Source of the DNA: Leucobacter luti | Lineage (GTDB): Bacteria; Actinomycetota; Actinomycetes; Actinomycetales; Microbacteriaceae | Length of the DNA stretch: 64,000 nt | Direction of reading: 5' to 3' | Assembly: GCF_004217175.1 (NCBI RefSeq) | Contig: NZ_SHKI01000002.1 | Coordinates: forward strand, 425,000 to 488,999 | Part shown: positions 29,603-37,142 of the stretch, in pieces | How positions within the stretch are numbered: the first letter of the stretch is position 1 | Layout: each line of letters starts with the position of its first letter | Notes under the pieces: generated by a model | Database searches by the model: none | The model's input: only the letters and a program-made list of their open reading frames with translations | What the model was told of the DNA's origin: nothing | Position numbers and translations under genes: made by a program

Positions 29603-30490
29603 ATGGCTTTCACACCTCTTCGCGCCGGCGCAGGTACCGGGACCCTCCTTGCGGTGGCGGCAATGGGCTGCGTGCAGCTGGGGCTCGCCGTCTCAGTGGA
29701 CCTCGCGAACACGCTCGGCGCGGCGGGGATCGCGTGGCTGCGGCTCGTGTTCGCGGCGCTGCTCATCCTCGTGATCGCCCGCCCCTGGCGGGCGCGGTTC
29801 ACCCGGCGCGCGCTGCTCACCTGCGTGCTGCTCGGCGTGGCGACCGCGGGGATGACCGTGCTGTTCATGGCCGCGGTGGTGCGCATCCCGCTCGGTACGG
29901 CGAGCGCCCTCGAGTTCATCGGCCCGCTCGGTGTGGCGGTGGCCAGCGGCCGTGGCCGGGCGCGGCTGTGGGCGCTCGCCGCAGCCGCTGGCGTGGTCGC
30001 GCTTACCGAGCCGTGGCACGGCGGCGTTGATCCGATCGGGATCGCCGCGGCGCTCGGGGCGGCGGTGTGCTGGGCCGGGTACATTCTCCTGACCCAGCGC
30101 GCCGGCGACGCGGTCAACGGCCTGCACGCCCTCGCGGTCTCGTTCCCGGTCGCCGCGATCGTCGCGAGCTTCACCATCACCCCCGATGTACTGAGTCGCC
30201 TCACCTGGCCGCTGCTGCTCACGGGGCTCGGGCTCGCGCTGCTGCTCCCCGTGGTCCCGTTCATGCTTGAGTTCCTGGCGCTGCGGCGGCTGAGCACCGC
30301 GGCGTTCGGCACGCTGATGAGCCTGGAGCCGGCGATCGCCCTGCTGATCGGGTTCACCCTGCTCGGGCAGGTACCGCGGCCGCTCGCCGTGCTCGGGATC
30401 GCTCTGGTGATCCTGGCCGGGATCGGGGCCACGCGCTCGGGAGCGCGAGGAACCGCCGCACCGCAGACGGCTGCGCTCGCGACTCCCTGA
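29603..30490 (+). CDS. EamA-family (RhtA-like) exporter
   Basis: A 295-residue inner-membrane protein with ten helices in two EamA repeats. The C-terminal half (FMLEFLALRRLSTAAFGTLMSLEPAIALLIGFTLLGQ) matches the RhtA threonine/homoserine exporter branch of the drug/metabolite transporter superfamily. ATG 29603 begins just before helix 1; an in-frame GTG at 29597 is an alternative. It is divergent from the LysR gene, its likely regulator. Amino acid or metabolite efflux is the expected role. Confidence 0.88.
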   Translation: MAFTPLRAGAGTGTLLAVAAMGCVQLGLAVSVDLANTLGAAGIAWLRLVFAALLILVIARPWRARFTRRALLTCVLLGVATAGMTVLFMAAVVRIPLGTASALEFIGPLGVAVASGRGRARLWALAAAAGVVALTEPWHGGVDPIGIAAALGAAVCWAGYILLTQRAGDAVNGLHALAVSFPVAAIVASFTITPDVLSRLTWPLLLTGLGLALLLPVVPFMLEFLALRRLSTAAFGTLMSLEPAIALLIGFTLLGQVPRPLAVLGIALVILAGIGATRSGARGTAAPQTAALATP

Positions 30491-30508
30491 GGGGCATACG
30501 CTGAAGGG

Positions 30509-31249
30509 GTGAAGAGCTGGGACTTGCGCTACGACCCCGACGGGGTGAACATGGCGTACACGGAGTGTGGCGGCCCCGGCCGCGGCGATTTCGTGCTGGT
30601 GCACGGGATCGGGATGGGGCGCGCCACCTTCCGCGGCGTCGCCGAGACGCTCGCCGCCGCGGGGCGCTCGTTCGCGCTCGACCTGCCGGGGTTTGGCGAC
30701 TCGCCGCAGCGCGCGGAGGCCGACTCGATCGTGGAGAACGCCGAGCTCGTCGCCCGCTTTATCGAGGATCGGGCGACGGGCCCCGTGGTGCTCGTGGGTC
30801 ACTCGATGGGCACGCAGATCGTCGCGGAGCTCGCGATGCGCCGCCCCGAGCTCGTGTCGGAGCTCGTGCTGATCGCGCCCACCATCAACCGCCGCGAGCG
30901 GACGGCGGTACAGCAGGGCCTGCGCATGGTGCAGGATCTGTGGGGCGAGGGCCCCCGCGTGCTGCTGCTCGGCGTGTACGAGTACGCCAAGACGAGCCCC
31001 CTGTGGTTCGTGGGGCGGCTGCGGCGCATGCTGCGGCACCGGATCGAGCTGCTGCTGCCGCTCATCCCCGCGCCAACGCTCGTGCTGCGCGGCGAGGACG
31101 ACCGCGTTGCGCCGCGTGATTGGACCACCGAGGTCGGCCGCGGGCTGCCGCGCGGCACGCTGCAGGAGATCCCCGGACGCGGGCACGAGGCGATCATCAA
31201 GAGCGCCGAGCCGGTCGCCTCGATGATTCTGGCGTTTGCGGGGCGGTAA
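30509..31249 (+). CDS. alpha/beta-hydrolase fold protein
   Basis: A 246-residue soluble hydrolase with the oxyanion region VLVHGIGMGRATF near residue 28, the nucleophile elbow GHSMG near residue 97, the Asp in LRGEDDRVAP near 193 and the His in PGRGHEA near 223, a complete catalytic triad. GTG 30509 follows TACGCT (30497-30502) by 6 nt, with no separate leader, so it is probably leaderless. It lies 18 bp after the EamA gene but appears to have its own promoter. The substrate is unknown. Confidence 0.85.
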   Translation: MKSWDLRYDPDGVNMAYTECGGPGRGDFVLVHGIGMGRATFRGVAETLAAAGRSFALDLPGFGDSPQRAEADSIVENAELVARFIEDRATGPVVLVGHSMGTQIVAELAMRRPELVSELVLIAPTINRRERTAVQQGLRMVQDLWGEGPRVLLLGVYEYAKTSPLWFVGRLRRMLRHRIELLLPLIPAPTLVLRGEDDRVAPRDWTTEVGRGLPRGTLQEIPGRGHEAIIKSAEPVASMILAFAGR

Positions 31250-31259
31250 GCGCCCGCGA

Positions 31260-32645
31260 TCACGCGCGTGCGATGTCCCCGGGCCGCCACGAACCGTCGA
31301 ACGCCGGCTGCGTCGGAGCATACAGTCGGAGGTACGCGAACCAGCCGCGTCCGGGGATCGTCTTGATCCACCGCTCCGGGCCGTCGGCCGGCTCGGTCGG
31401 GCCGAAGCGCAGCACGGTTTCTGGCGCGGCGGGGTCGGCGGTGAGTTCGAAGAGCGACCGGAGCGCCGCGCTGTTGCGGTCGGTGAGGATCTGGCTCCTG
31501 GTGATCGCGTCGTACACGGTGACCGACCAGAAGAGGCCGGCGGGCGCGGGTAGCGGTACGCGCAGGGTGTAGGCGTGTGCCCCGTCAAGGTACTCGCCGC
31601 GGCCGTCGCGGGCGGTGAACCAGTAGAGCGAGCCGCCCCCGGGAACCCGGCGGAACATCGCCGGAGACGTGGCGATTGCCTGGAAGAACCAGGTCTCGCG
31701 GGCCACCACATCGGTGCGCCCGTCGATCTCGAAGTCGGCGTTCTCGGGGCGCAGCGTGACCCACTCCCAGAGCCGATCCGCCCACACGACCCGATCCTCC
31801 CGCCGATCCGCGAGCGACTGCACCCGCATCTGGGCGTCCGCCTCGGCCGCGGCGCGGGTGAGCACGCCCCGGAGGTGCTCGTCGGGGGTGAACGGCCGAC
31901 CGCGCTGAATACCGAGGGCGGCGAGCTCACTCTCGTACGCAGTGTCGCCGGCGCGGGCGGGTTCGTCTTGGAGCGCGGCATGCAGCGTCTCCCAGTACTC
32001 GAAGCCGGCCTCGACGGGCACGGGCGAGGTGTCTTGCGGTGCGCCCGACATGTCGAGCCACTCCGGGTCCTCCCAGGCCACCTCCGGATCGAGCGGCCGG
32101 ATCCTGACGGTCTTGAGCAGCTCGATTGCCGCCGCCACGTCGCCCCCGATGGGGACTCCCCGCAGCCCCACCACGATCTTGAACGACTGCGCCCGCGCAA
32201 CGAAGAACTCCTCGGGGACCGGGCCGTCGTAGTGCGGGGGGAGGATCAGGTACGCGCCACCGTTGCCGCCGTCGCGACCGGGGACGCCGAGGTCGGTGAC
32301 CCAGCTCTGGTCGTAGTTCAAGACGGCGCCGAACACCACTCCCGCGGGCAGCTCGACCACGAGCGGGCCGACGCGGAGATCCAGGAACGGGCCGGCGTAC
32401 GGGGTGTCGGAGTTGAGAGTGAGGCCGGCCTGCGCCGGGCGGGTGTCCATGTAGCCGAACACCCGGTTGATCTCGGCCCCCACCGCCAGCTGACCGCTGA
32501 AGATGCGCGCGCCGGAGACGAGGGGGAAGAAGTGTTTGTAGCACACGATCGCGCGGGCCGAATTGGCCGCGTCATAGGCGGCGCGGATCGTTTCCTGATC
32601 GGGGAATCCGCCGGTGAAGCGGGAGTCGGCGAGTGAATCGTTCAT
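31260..32645 (-). CDS. DUF1254/DUF1214 domain protein
   Basis: A 461-residue protein with an N-terminal DUF1254 (residues about 45-190, with FGYMDTRPAQAGLTLNSDTPYAG and LELPAGVVFGAVLNYDQSW-like segments) and a C-terminal DUF1214 (about 330-440, with DGAHAYTLRVPLPAPAGLFWSVTVYDAITRSQ). No signal peptide is evident, though many relatives are exported. Function of the family is not established. ATG 32645 is chosen as the conserved region begins shortly after. It stands alone, convergent with the hydrolase gene. Confidence 0.85.
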   Translation of the reverse strand: MNDSLADSRFTGGFPDQETIRAAYDAANSARAIVCYKHFFPLVSGARIFSGQLAVGAEINRVFGYMDTRPAQAGLTLNSDTPYAGPFLDLRVGPLVVELPAGVVFGAVLNYDQSWVTDLGVPGRDGGNGGAYLILPPHYDGPVPEEFFVARAQSFKIVVGLRGVPIGGDVAAAIELLKTVRIRPLDPEVAWEDPEWLDMSGAPQDTSPVPVEAGFEYWETLHAALQDEPARAGDTAYESELAALGIQRGRPFTPDEHLRGVLTRAAAEADAQMRVQSLADRREDRVVWADRLWEWVTLRPENADFEIDGRTDVVARETWFFQAIATSPAMFRRVPGGGSLYWFTARDGRGEYLDGAHAYTLRVPLPAPAGLFWSVTVYDAITRSQILTDRNSAALRSLFELTADPAAPETVLRFGPTEPADGPERWIKTIPGRGWFAYLRLYAPTQPAFDGSWRPGDIARA

Positions 32646-32904
32646 CGGATGCTCCCGGGGGTGGGTGCGCCGTCGGAGGGGAATGGAGCGCGTGCTGGCC
32701 GTGCGCCCTCTGGCTCGCCGCCGCCATGGTGTCCACGCTCCTCGCGTCGTCGCGAGGATTGAGTGTGGACTGACACTACGCCGAACCGCGGCCGGGGTCA
32801 ATGGCCCGGTCAGGGCGGGTGCGCGGCGGGTGTGACGCACCACCGCGAGCGGCCGCCAGCGGGAGAACCCGATGGCGGCCGCGGCGCGGAACTGGCGATT
32901 CCGG

Positions 32905-33567
32905 CTACATGGTGGGCGGCATCAGCACGCTGTCGACCAGGTAGACCGTCGCGTTGGCGGTCTGTACGCCACCGCAGATCACCTTCGCGTCGTTGACCAT
33001 GATCGAGTCGCCCGATCCCGTCACCGTGAGGTCCTGGCCCTCAACGGTCGTGTGGGTGCCATCGATGTCGGCCGGTTCGATCTGGCCGGGGACCACGTGG
33101 TAGGTGAGGATCTTGGTGAGCAGGTCACTATCGGTCTTCAGCGTGTCGATGGTCGCCGCGTCGATCTTGCCGAACGCGTCGTCAACCGGTGCGAAGACGG
33201 TGAACTCGCTGCCGTTGAGGGTATCGACCAGGTTGACGTCCGGGTTGAGCTCCCCGCTCACCGCAGACACGAGCGTGGTGAGGATCGGGTTGTTCGAGGC
33301 CGCGACTGCGACCGGATCCTGGGACATCCCCTGGATTGAACCGTCACCGTCGGGAACCTGCTCGGCGTAGGCGGCGCAGCCCGGGCCCACGAGGTTTGCC
33401 GCGGGATCGGTGGTGCCCATCGACTCGTCGGTGGTGCTCTCCTCGCTCTGCGCCGTCGGCGCCTCCGTCGTGTCCTCAGCGGATCCGCTCATTGAACACC
33501 CGGTCAGGGTCGCGCCGATCAGCATCAGGGCGAATGCGGTACCCACTGTCTTCTTCTTCGTGAACAT
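32905..33567 (-). CDS. fasciclin-domain lipoprotein (MPT83/MPT70-like)
   Basis: A 220-residue secreted lipoprotein. The signal ends in lipobox LTGC with the acylated Cys near residue 24; an acidic Thr/Ser-rich linker follows. The fasciclin (FAS1) domain spans about residues 85-220 with [14 protein letters not shown] (H1), TYHVVPGQ (H2) and [20 protein letters not shown] gives a strong start at 33567. It is divergent from dipZ, and both have SigK-like promoters. In mycobacteria the homologous MPT83/MPT70 and DipZ are the core SigK regulon, so this gene is expected to respond to SigK. It is likely a surface adhesion or envelope protein. Confidence 0.92.
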   Translation of the reverse strand: MFTKKKTVGTAFALMLIGATLTGCSMSGSAEDTTEAPTAQSEESTTDESMGTTDPAANLVGPGCAAYAEQVPDGDGSIQGMSQDPVAVAASNNPILTTLVSAVSGELNPDVNLVDTLNGSEFTVFAPVDDAFGKIDAATIDTLKTDSDLLTKILTYHVVPGQIEPADIDGTHTTVEGQDLTVTGSGDSIMVNDAKVICGGVQTANATVYLVDSVLMPPTM

Positions 33568-33613
33568 GGTTCCTCCTTGAAAGGCTGCCCGCGATTTCCG
33601 CGGCTTGTGAGGG

Positions 33614-33641
33614 TGTTCGGAGCGGTCGCGGATCCGGATGG
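33614..33641 (-). promoter_or_regulatory. SigK-like promoter of the fasciclin gene
   Basis: On the minus strand CCATCC (33641-33636) and CCGAACA (33620-33614) are 15 bp apart, close to the SigK promoter consensus described in mycobacteria. It lies about 45 bp upstream of the fasciclin start. Confidence 0.75.
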
Positions 33642-33698
33642 GAGATTCTTCAAAAAAGTTTGTCGTCCCCGATTGCTCGCCCATTCGGAGACGAATAT

Positions 33699-33726
33699 CC
33701 ATCCGGCTGGGCCTCGGCTCCGAATA
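33699..33726 (+). promoter_or_regulatory. SigK-like promoter of dipZ
   Basis: CCATCC (33699-33704) and CCGAATA (33720-33726) are 15 bp apart, the same spacing and sequence as the divergent fasciclin promoter. It lies 23 bp upstream of the dipZ start and probably also drives sigK-rskA, giving autoregulation. Confidence 0.8.
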
Positions 33727-33749
33727 CTCCAGCAACAGAAGGAGTTCTC

Positions 33750-35471
33750 ATGGACAGTGTGATCATCGGCCTGCTCGGCGGGCTCATCACCGGGATCTCG
33801 CCGTGCATTCTGCCGGTGTTGCCCGTCATCTTCCTCACCGCGGGGGCCAAGCCAGCGGTGCGCGGCAAATCGCCGGAGGTGATTCCCGCCAAGCGCAGCC
33901 GGCCCTACTGGATCATCGCCGGACTCGTGCTGAGCTTCTCCGTGGTCACGCTGCTCGGCTCGCTGCTGCTCGGCCTGCTCTCGATCCCGCAGGACGCGAT
34001 CCGCTGGGCCGGTGTCGCCGTGCTGCTCGCGATCGGTATTGGCATGCTCTTCCCCGGGTTTGAACAGCTGCTCGAGAAGCCGTTCCAGCGGCTGCCGCGC
34101 AGGTCCGTGGGCGAGGGGGGCAACGGCTTCGGGATGGGGCTCGCGCTCGGCACGGTGTTCGTGCCGTGCGCCGGACCGGTGCTCGCCGCCATCATCGTCG
34201 CGGGGGCGACCGGCACGATCGGCCCCGAGACCGTTCTGCTCACCGTGTCGTTCGCGCTGGGGGTGGCGATCCCGCTGCTCGTCTTTGCGCTCGCCGGGCG
34301 CGGGGTGGCGCAGCGAATTCGCGGATTCCGCAAGCGCGAGCGCGTGATCCGCATCACGGGCGGCATCGCGCTGATCGCGCTCGCGGTCGGTCTCGCCTTC
34401 AACCTGCCGCAGGCGCTGCAGCGACTCCTGCCCGACTACACCGCGGGGCTGCAGCAGGGCCTCGCGCAGAGCGAGTCGGGGGAGCGCGCGCTCGGCCTCG
34501 GCGGGCTGGTCACCGACGAGAACCGGGACCTCGACAACTGCGCCAACAACGCGACGGAGCTCGCCTCGTGCGGCACTGCCCCCGCGCTGCGGGGCATCGA
34601 CGCCTGGCTGAACACCCCGGACGGGGCGGCGATCGATCTGCAGCAGCTGCGCGGCCAGGTGGTGCTCATCGACTTCTGGGCCTACTCCTGCATCAACTGC
34701 CAGCGCTCGATTCCGCACGTGGTCGCGTGGGACGACACCTACGCGGACGCCGGCCTCCAGGTGATCGGCGTGCACTCTCCCGAGTACGCGTTCGAGAAGG
34801 AGCGCGCAAACGTCGAGGCCGGAGCGCGCGACTTCGGCATCACCTACCCGGTGGCGCTCGACAACCAGCTCGCCACCTGGACCAACTACCGCAACCGCTA
34901 CTGGCCTGCGCACTACCTGATCGACGCGCAGGGGGTGGTGCGACACATCTCGTTCGGTGAGGGCGACTACGCGACCACGGAGCGAATGATCCGGGAGCTG
35001 CTGCGCGATGCAGACCCGGCCGTCACCCTGCCGGCCGAGACTGACACGGCGGATACGACGCCAGAGCTCGGGAGCACCACCCCCGAGACGTTCCTCGGCT
35101 CGTCGAAGGACCGCAACTTCGCGGGGCCCGGCGAGTACCGTGCTGGCGAGGGGTCATACCGCTTCCCCGAGCAGCAGGCGCCCGACACGTTCGCGCTCGA
35201 GGGGGCCTGGCAGATCGAGACGCAGTTTGCCACGCCGGCGGAGGGCGGCGACGCCGCAGTGCGCCTGGACTACCGGGCACGCGAGGTGCGCGCGGTGCTC
35301 GCCGGCAGCGGCACCGTACAGGTGAGCGGGGGCGGATCTGCCGCCCACTCGGTCGACGTCGGGGGCACCCCGCGGTCGTACCGGCTGGTCCAGACCGAGA
35401 ACCCAGACACCGGAGCGCTCGAGCTCAGCGTGCCGGCCGGCGTGCAGGTGTACTCGTTCACCTTCGGGTGA
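33750..35471 (+). CDS. dipZ: DipZ: CcdA/DsbD-like membrane domain fused to a thioredoxin-like domain
   Basis: A 573-residue thiol-disulfide transport protein. Residues about 1-240 are a CcdA-type six-helix domain with Cys in the first and fourth helices (TGISPCILPVLP and VFVPCAGPVLA) that pass electrons across the membrane. Residues about 270-420 are a TlpA/thioredoxin-like domain with the redox pair C314-I-N-C317 in SCINCQRS. The C-terminal 140 residues form a beta-rich domain as in mycobacterial DipZ. AAGGAG precedes ATG 33750. It is divergent from the fasciclin gene and lies upstream of sigK. It probably reduces envelope disulfides, possibly those that sense redox for RskA control. Confidence 0.93.
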   Translation: MDSVIIGLLGGLITGISPCILPVLPVIFLTAGAKPAVRGKSPEVIPAKRSRPYWIIAGLVLSFSVVTLLGSLLLGLLSIPQDAIRWAGVAVLLAIGIGMLFPGFEQLLEKPFQRLPRRSVGEGGNGFGMGLALGTVFVPCAGPVLAAIIVAGATGTIGPETVLLTVSFALGVAIPLLVFALAGRGVAQRIRGFRKRERVIRITGGIALIALAVGLAFNLPQALQRLLPDYTAGLQQGLAQSESGERALGLGGLVTDENRDLDNCANNATELASCGTAPALRGIDAWLNTPDGAAIDLQQLRGQVVLIDFWAYSCINCQRSIPHVVAWDDTYADAGLQVIGVHSPEYAFEKERANVEAGARDFGITYPVALDNQLATWTNYRNRYWPAHYLIDAQGVVRHISFGEGDYATTERMIRELLRDADPAVTLPAETDTADTTPELGSTTPETFLGSSKDRNFAGPGEYRAGEGSYRFPEQQAPDTFALEGAWQIETQFATPAEGGDAAVRLDYRAREVRAVLAGSGTVQVSGGGSAAHSVDVGGTPRSYRLVQTENPDTGALELSVPAGVQVYSFTFG

Positions 35472-35519
35472 ACGCGGGACTCGCGCCGGAAACGAGCACG
35501 GATTGGAGGTGAATGGGGC

Positions 35520-36119
35520 ATGCTTGAGGAGATGGTCATCGACGGCGTAGAGATTCCCGAGGACGGCGAACGCGCCGATCCCGCGGACGAGGCTCTGTCG
35601 CGCGCGGCGCACGGCGACCAGCGCGCGTTCGCGGAGCTCTACGACATGATGTCGGCTCGGGTGTTCGGGCTCGTGCTGCGCATCGTGGTCGACCGTCCGC
35701 AGAGCGAGGAAGTGCTGCAGGAGGTGTTCCTCGAAGCGTGGCAGACGGCGGCGCGGTTCGACGCCGATCGCGGCCGGGCGCGGAGCTGGCTCCTCACGAT
35801 CGCGCACCGGCGAGCGGTCGACCGGGTGCGCGCCGCTCAGGCATCGAAGCAGCGCGACCTCACCGTGGGCGTGCGCGACCTCGCAGACGCGAAGCCCGGA
35901 GTCGACGACGAGGTGGAACTGCTCGTCGATGGCGGCCGGGCGGTGCAGCACCTACGGGAGCTGCCCGAGCCGCAGCGACGCGCGCTCGTGCTGGCCTACT
36001 TTGGTGGGTACAGCCAGCGGGAGATCGCGGTGCTGCTCGATGCGCCGCTCGGCACGATCAAGACCCGGATCCGGGATGGGCTGACCCGTTTGAAGAGAGC
36101 TTTGGAGGCGACGCGATGA
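35520..36119 (+). CDS. sigK: ECF RNA polymerase sigma factor SigK-like
   Basis: A 199-residue ECF sigma factor. Region 2 lies at about residues 35-100 (FAELYDMMSARVFGLVLRI, FLEAWQTAARFD, SWLLTIAHRRAVDRVRA) and region 4 at about 145-195 (LPEPQRRALVLAYFGGYSQREIAVLLDAPLGTIKTRIRDGL). ATG 35520 has GGAGGT upstream; an in-frame ATG follows four codons on. The stop overlaps the rskA ATG by 4 bp. The neighbours dipZ, fasciclin and rskA identify it as the SigK type. It likely transcribes dipZ and the fasciclin gene from the CCATCC-N15-CCGAAYA promoters and thereby itself. Confidence 0.9.
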   Translation: MLEEMVIDGVEIPEDGERADPADEALSRAAHGDQRAFAELYDMMSARVFGLVLRIVVDRPQSEEVLQEVFLEAWQTAARFDADRGRARSWLLTIAHRRAVDRVRAAQASKQRDLTVGVRDLADAKPGVDDEVELLVDGGRAVQHLRELPEPQRRALVLAYFGGYSQREIAVLLDAPLGTIKTRIRDGLTRLKRALEATR

Positions 36120-36943
36120 ACGAGCACGATTTCCGCGAGCTCTCCGCGGCGCGGGCGCTGCACGCGCTGTCGCCTGACGAGGAGCAGGAGTTCTCACGCG
36201 CCCTCGCGGCCCACCCCGAGTGGCAGTCGGTGGTTGACGAGGACCGGGCGACCGCCGCGGCGATGAGCGCTGTAGCGCCCGAGATCGCGCCGCCCGACGC
36301 CGCGCGCTCCGCGATCCTCGACCTCATCGCGCGGACGCCGCAGTTCGAAGCGCCGCCCGCGGCCGCGCCCGCAGCTCCGGCTCCGGCTCCGGGGCCGGTG
36401 CCGCCGGAGCCCGTGGCACCTCGCCCGGTGATCCCGGAGCTCGCCGACCTGGACCAGGACGATCCCGACGATTCCCCGCCCAGACACCGGAAACGAGCGG
36501 TGTGGTTCACGCTCGCCGCGTCGGTCGCCGTGATGCTGGTCGTCTCGCTGTCGTTCCCGTGGGGGACCCTGTTCCCGCCGCAAGATCCGGCCTCGCGCGC
36601 GCTCGAGCTGATCGCGGCAGCGCCCGACGCGAACACCGTCACTGCGCAGCTCCCGGGCGGTGCGACGGGAACGCTGCTCTGGTCGGCGGACACGCGGCAG
36701 GCGGTGCTCGTCACCGAGGGCATGGAAGCTGCGCCAGAGGGGCGCGACTATGAGCTGTGGATTGTGCGCGGGTCGCAGCCGGTGTCGCTCGGCGTGATGC
36801 GCGTCGGCGACGGCGGCGACACCGCGCTGCTCGCGCCGGGGTTTGTGCCGGGCGACGCGGTGGCCGTGACGGTCGAGGAGCAGGGCGGATCGCCCACGGG
36901 CCTCCCCACCACGGAACCCCTGTTCGTTCTCGCCTCCGCCTGA
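36116..36943 (+). CDS. rskA: anti-sigma-K factor RskA
   Basis: A 275-residue single-pass membrane protein that holds its sigma factor inactive. The N-terminal 80 residues form the cytoplasmic sigma-binding domain (LSAARALHALSPDEEQEFSRALAAHP). A Pro/Ala-rich linker, a membrane helix near residue 130 (AVWFTLAASVAVMLVVSLSF) and the extracytoplasmic RskA domain follow (DYELWIVRGSQPVSLGVM; FVPGDAVAVTVEEQGGSPTGLPTTEPLFV). Translation is coupled to sigK. Regulated intramembrane proteolysis is the known release mechanism in mycobacteria. Confidence 0.92.
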   Translation: MNEHDFRELSAARALHALSPDEEQEFSRALAAHPEWQSVVDEDRATAAAMSAVAPEIAPPDAARSAILDLIARTPQFEAPPAAAPAAPAPAPGPVPPEPVAPRPVIPELADLDQDDPDDSPPRHRKRAVWFTLAASVAVMLVVSLSFPWGTLFPPQDPASRALELIAAAPDANTVTAQLPGGATGTLLWSADTRQAVLVTEGMEAAPEGRDYELWIVRGSQPVSLGVMRVGDGGDTALLAPGFVPGDAVAVTVEEQGGSPTGLPTTEPLFVLASA

Positions 36944-36983
36944 GCGGGCGGTGCGTCCCGGGCGGGGCGTCCCACCCCTCCCT

Positions 36984-37067
36984 CGAACTCGCGCAGGAGA
37001 TTCGAACTCAGGCGGACGAATCCGCGCAAACCCTCCTGCGCGAGCTCGGATCTCCTGCGCGAGCTCG
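36984..37067. repeat. inverted and direct repeats downstream of rskA
   Basis: GAACTCGCGCAGGAG at about 36985-36999 is complementary to CTCCTGCGCGAG(C)TC, which occurs twice, at about 37033-37047 and 37052-37066. Two mutually exclusive stems are therefore possible. Confidence 0.6.
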
Positions 37068-37080
37068 GCGCAGCATCACA

Positions 37081-37133
37081 GCGGCGCGCATCCGCGGGGC
37101 GCGCTGAACGCGGGCCCCGCGGATGCGCGCCGC
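37081..37133. terminator. 19-bp perfect stem-loop between convergent rskA and protease genes
   Basis: GCGGCGCGCATCCGCGGGG (37081-37099) and its exact reverse complement (37115-37133) flank a 15-nt loop. It sits 10 bp from the end of the protease gene and probably terminates transcription from both sides. Confidence 0.75.
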
Positions 37134-37142
37134 GTTCCGTGG

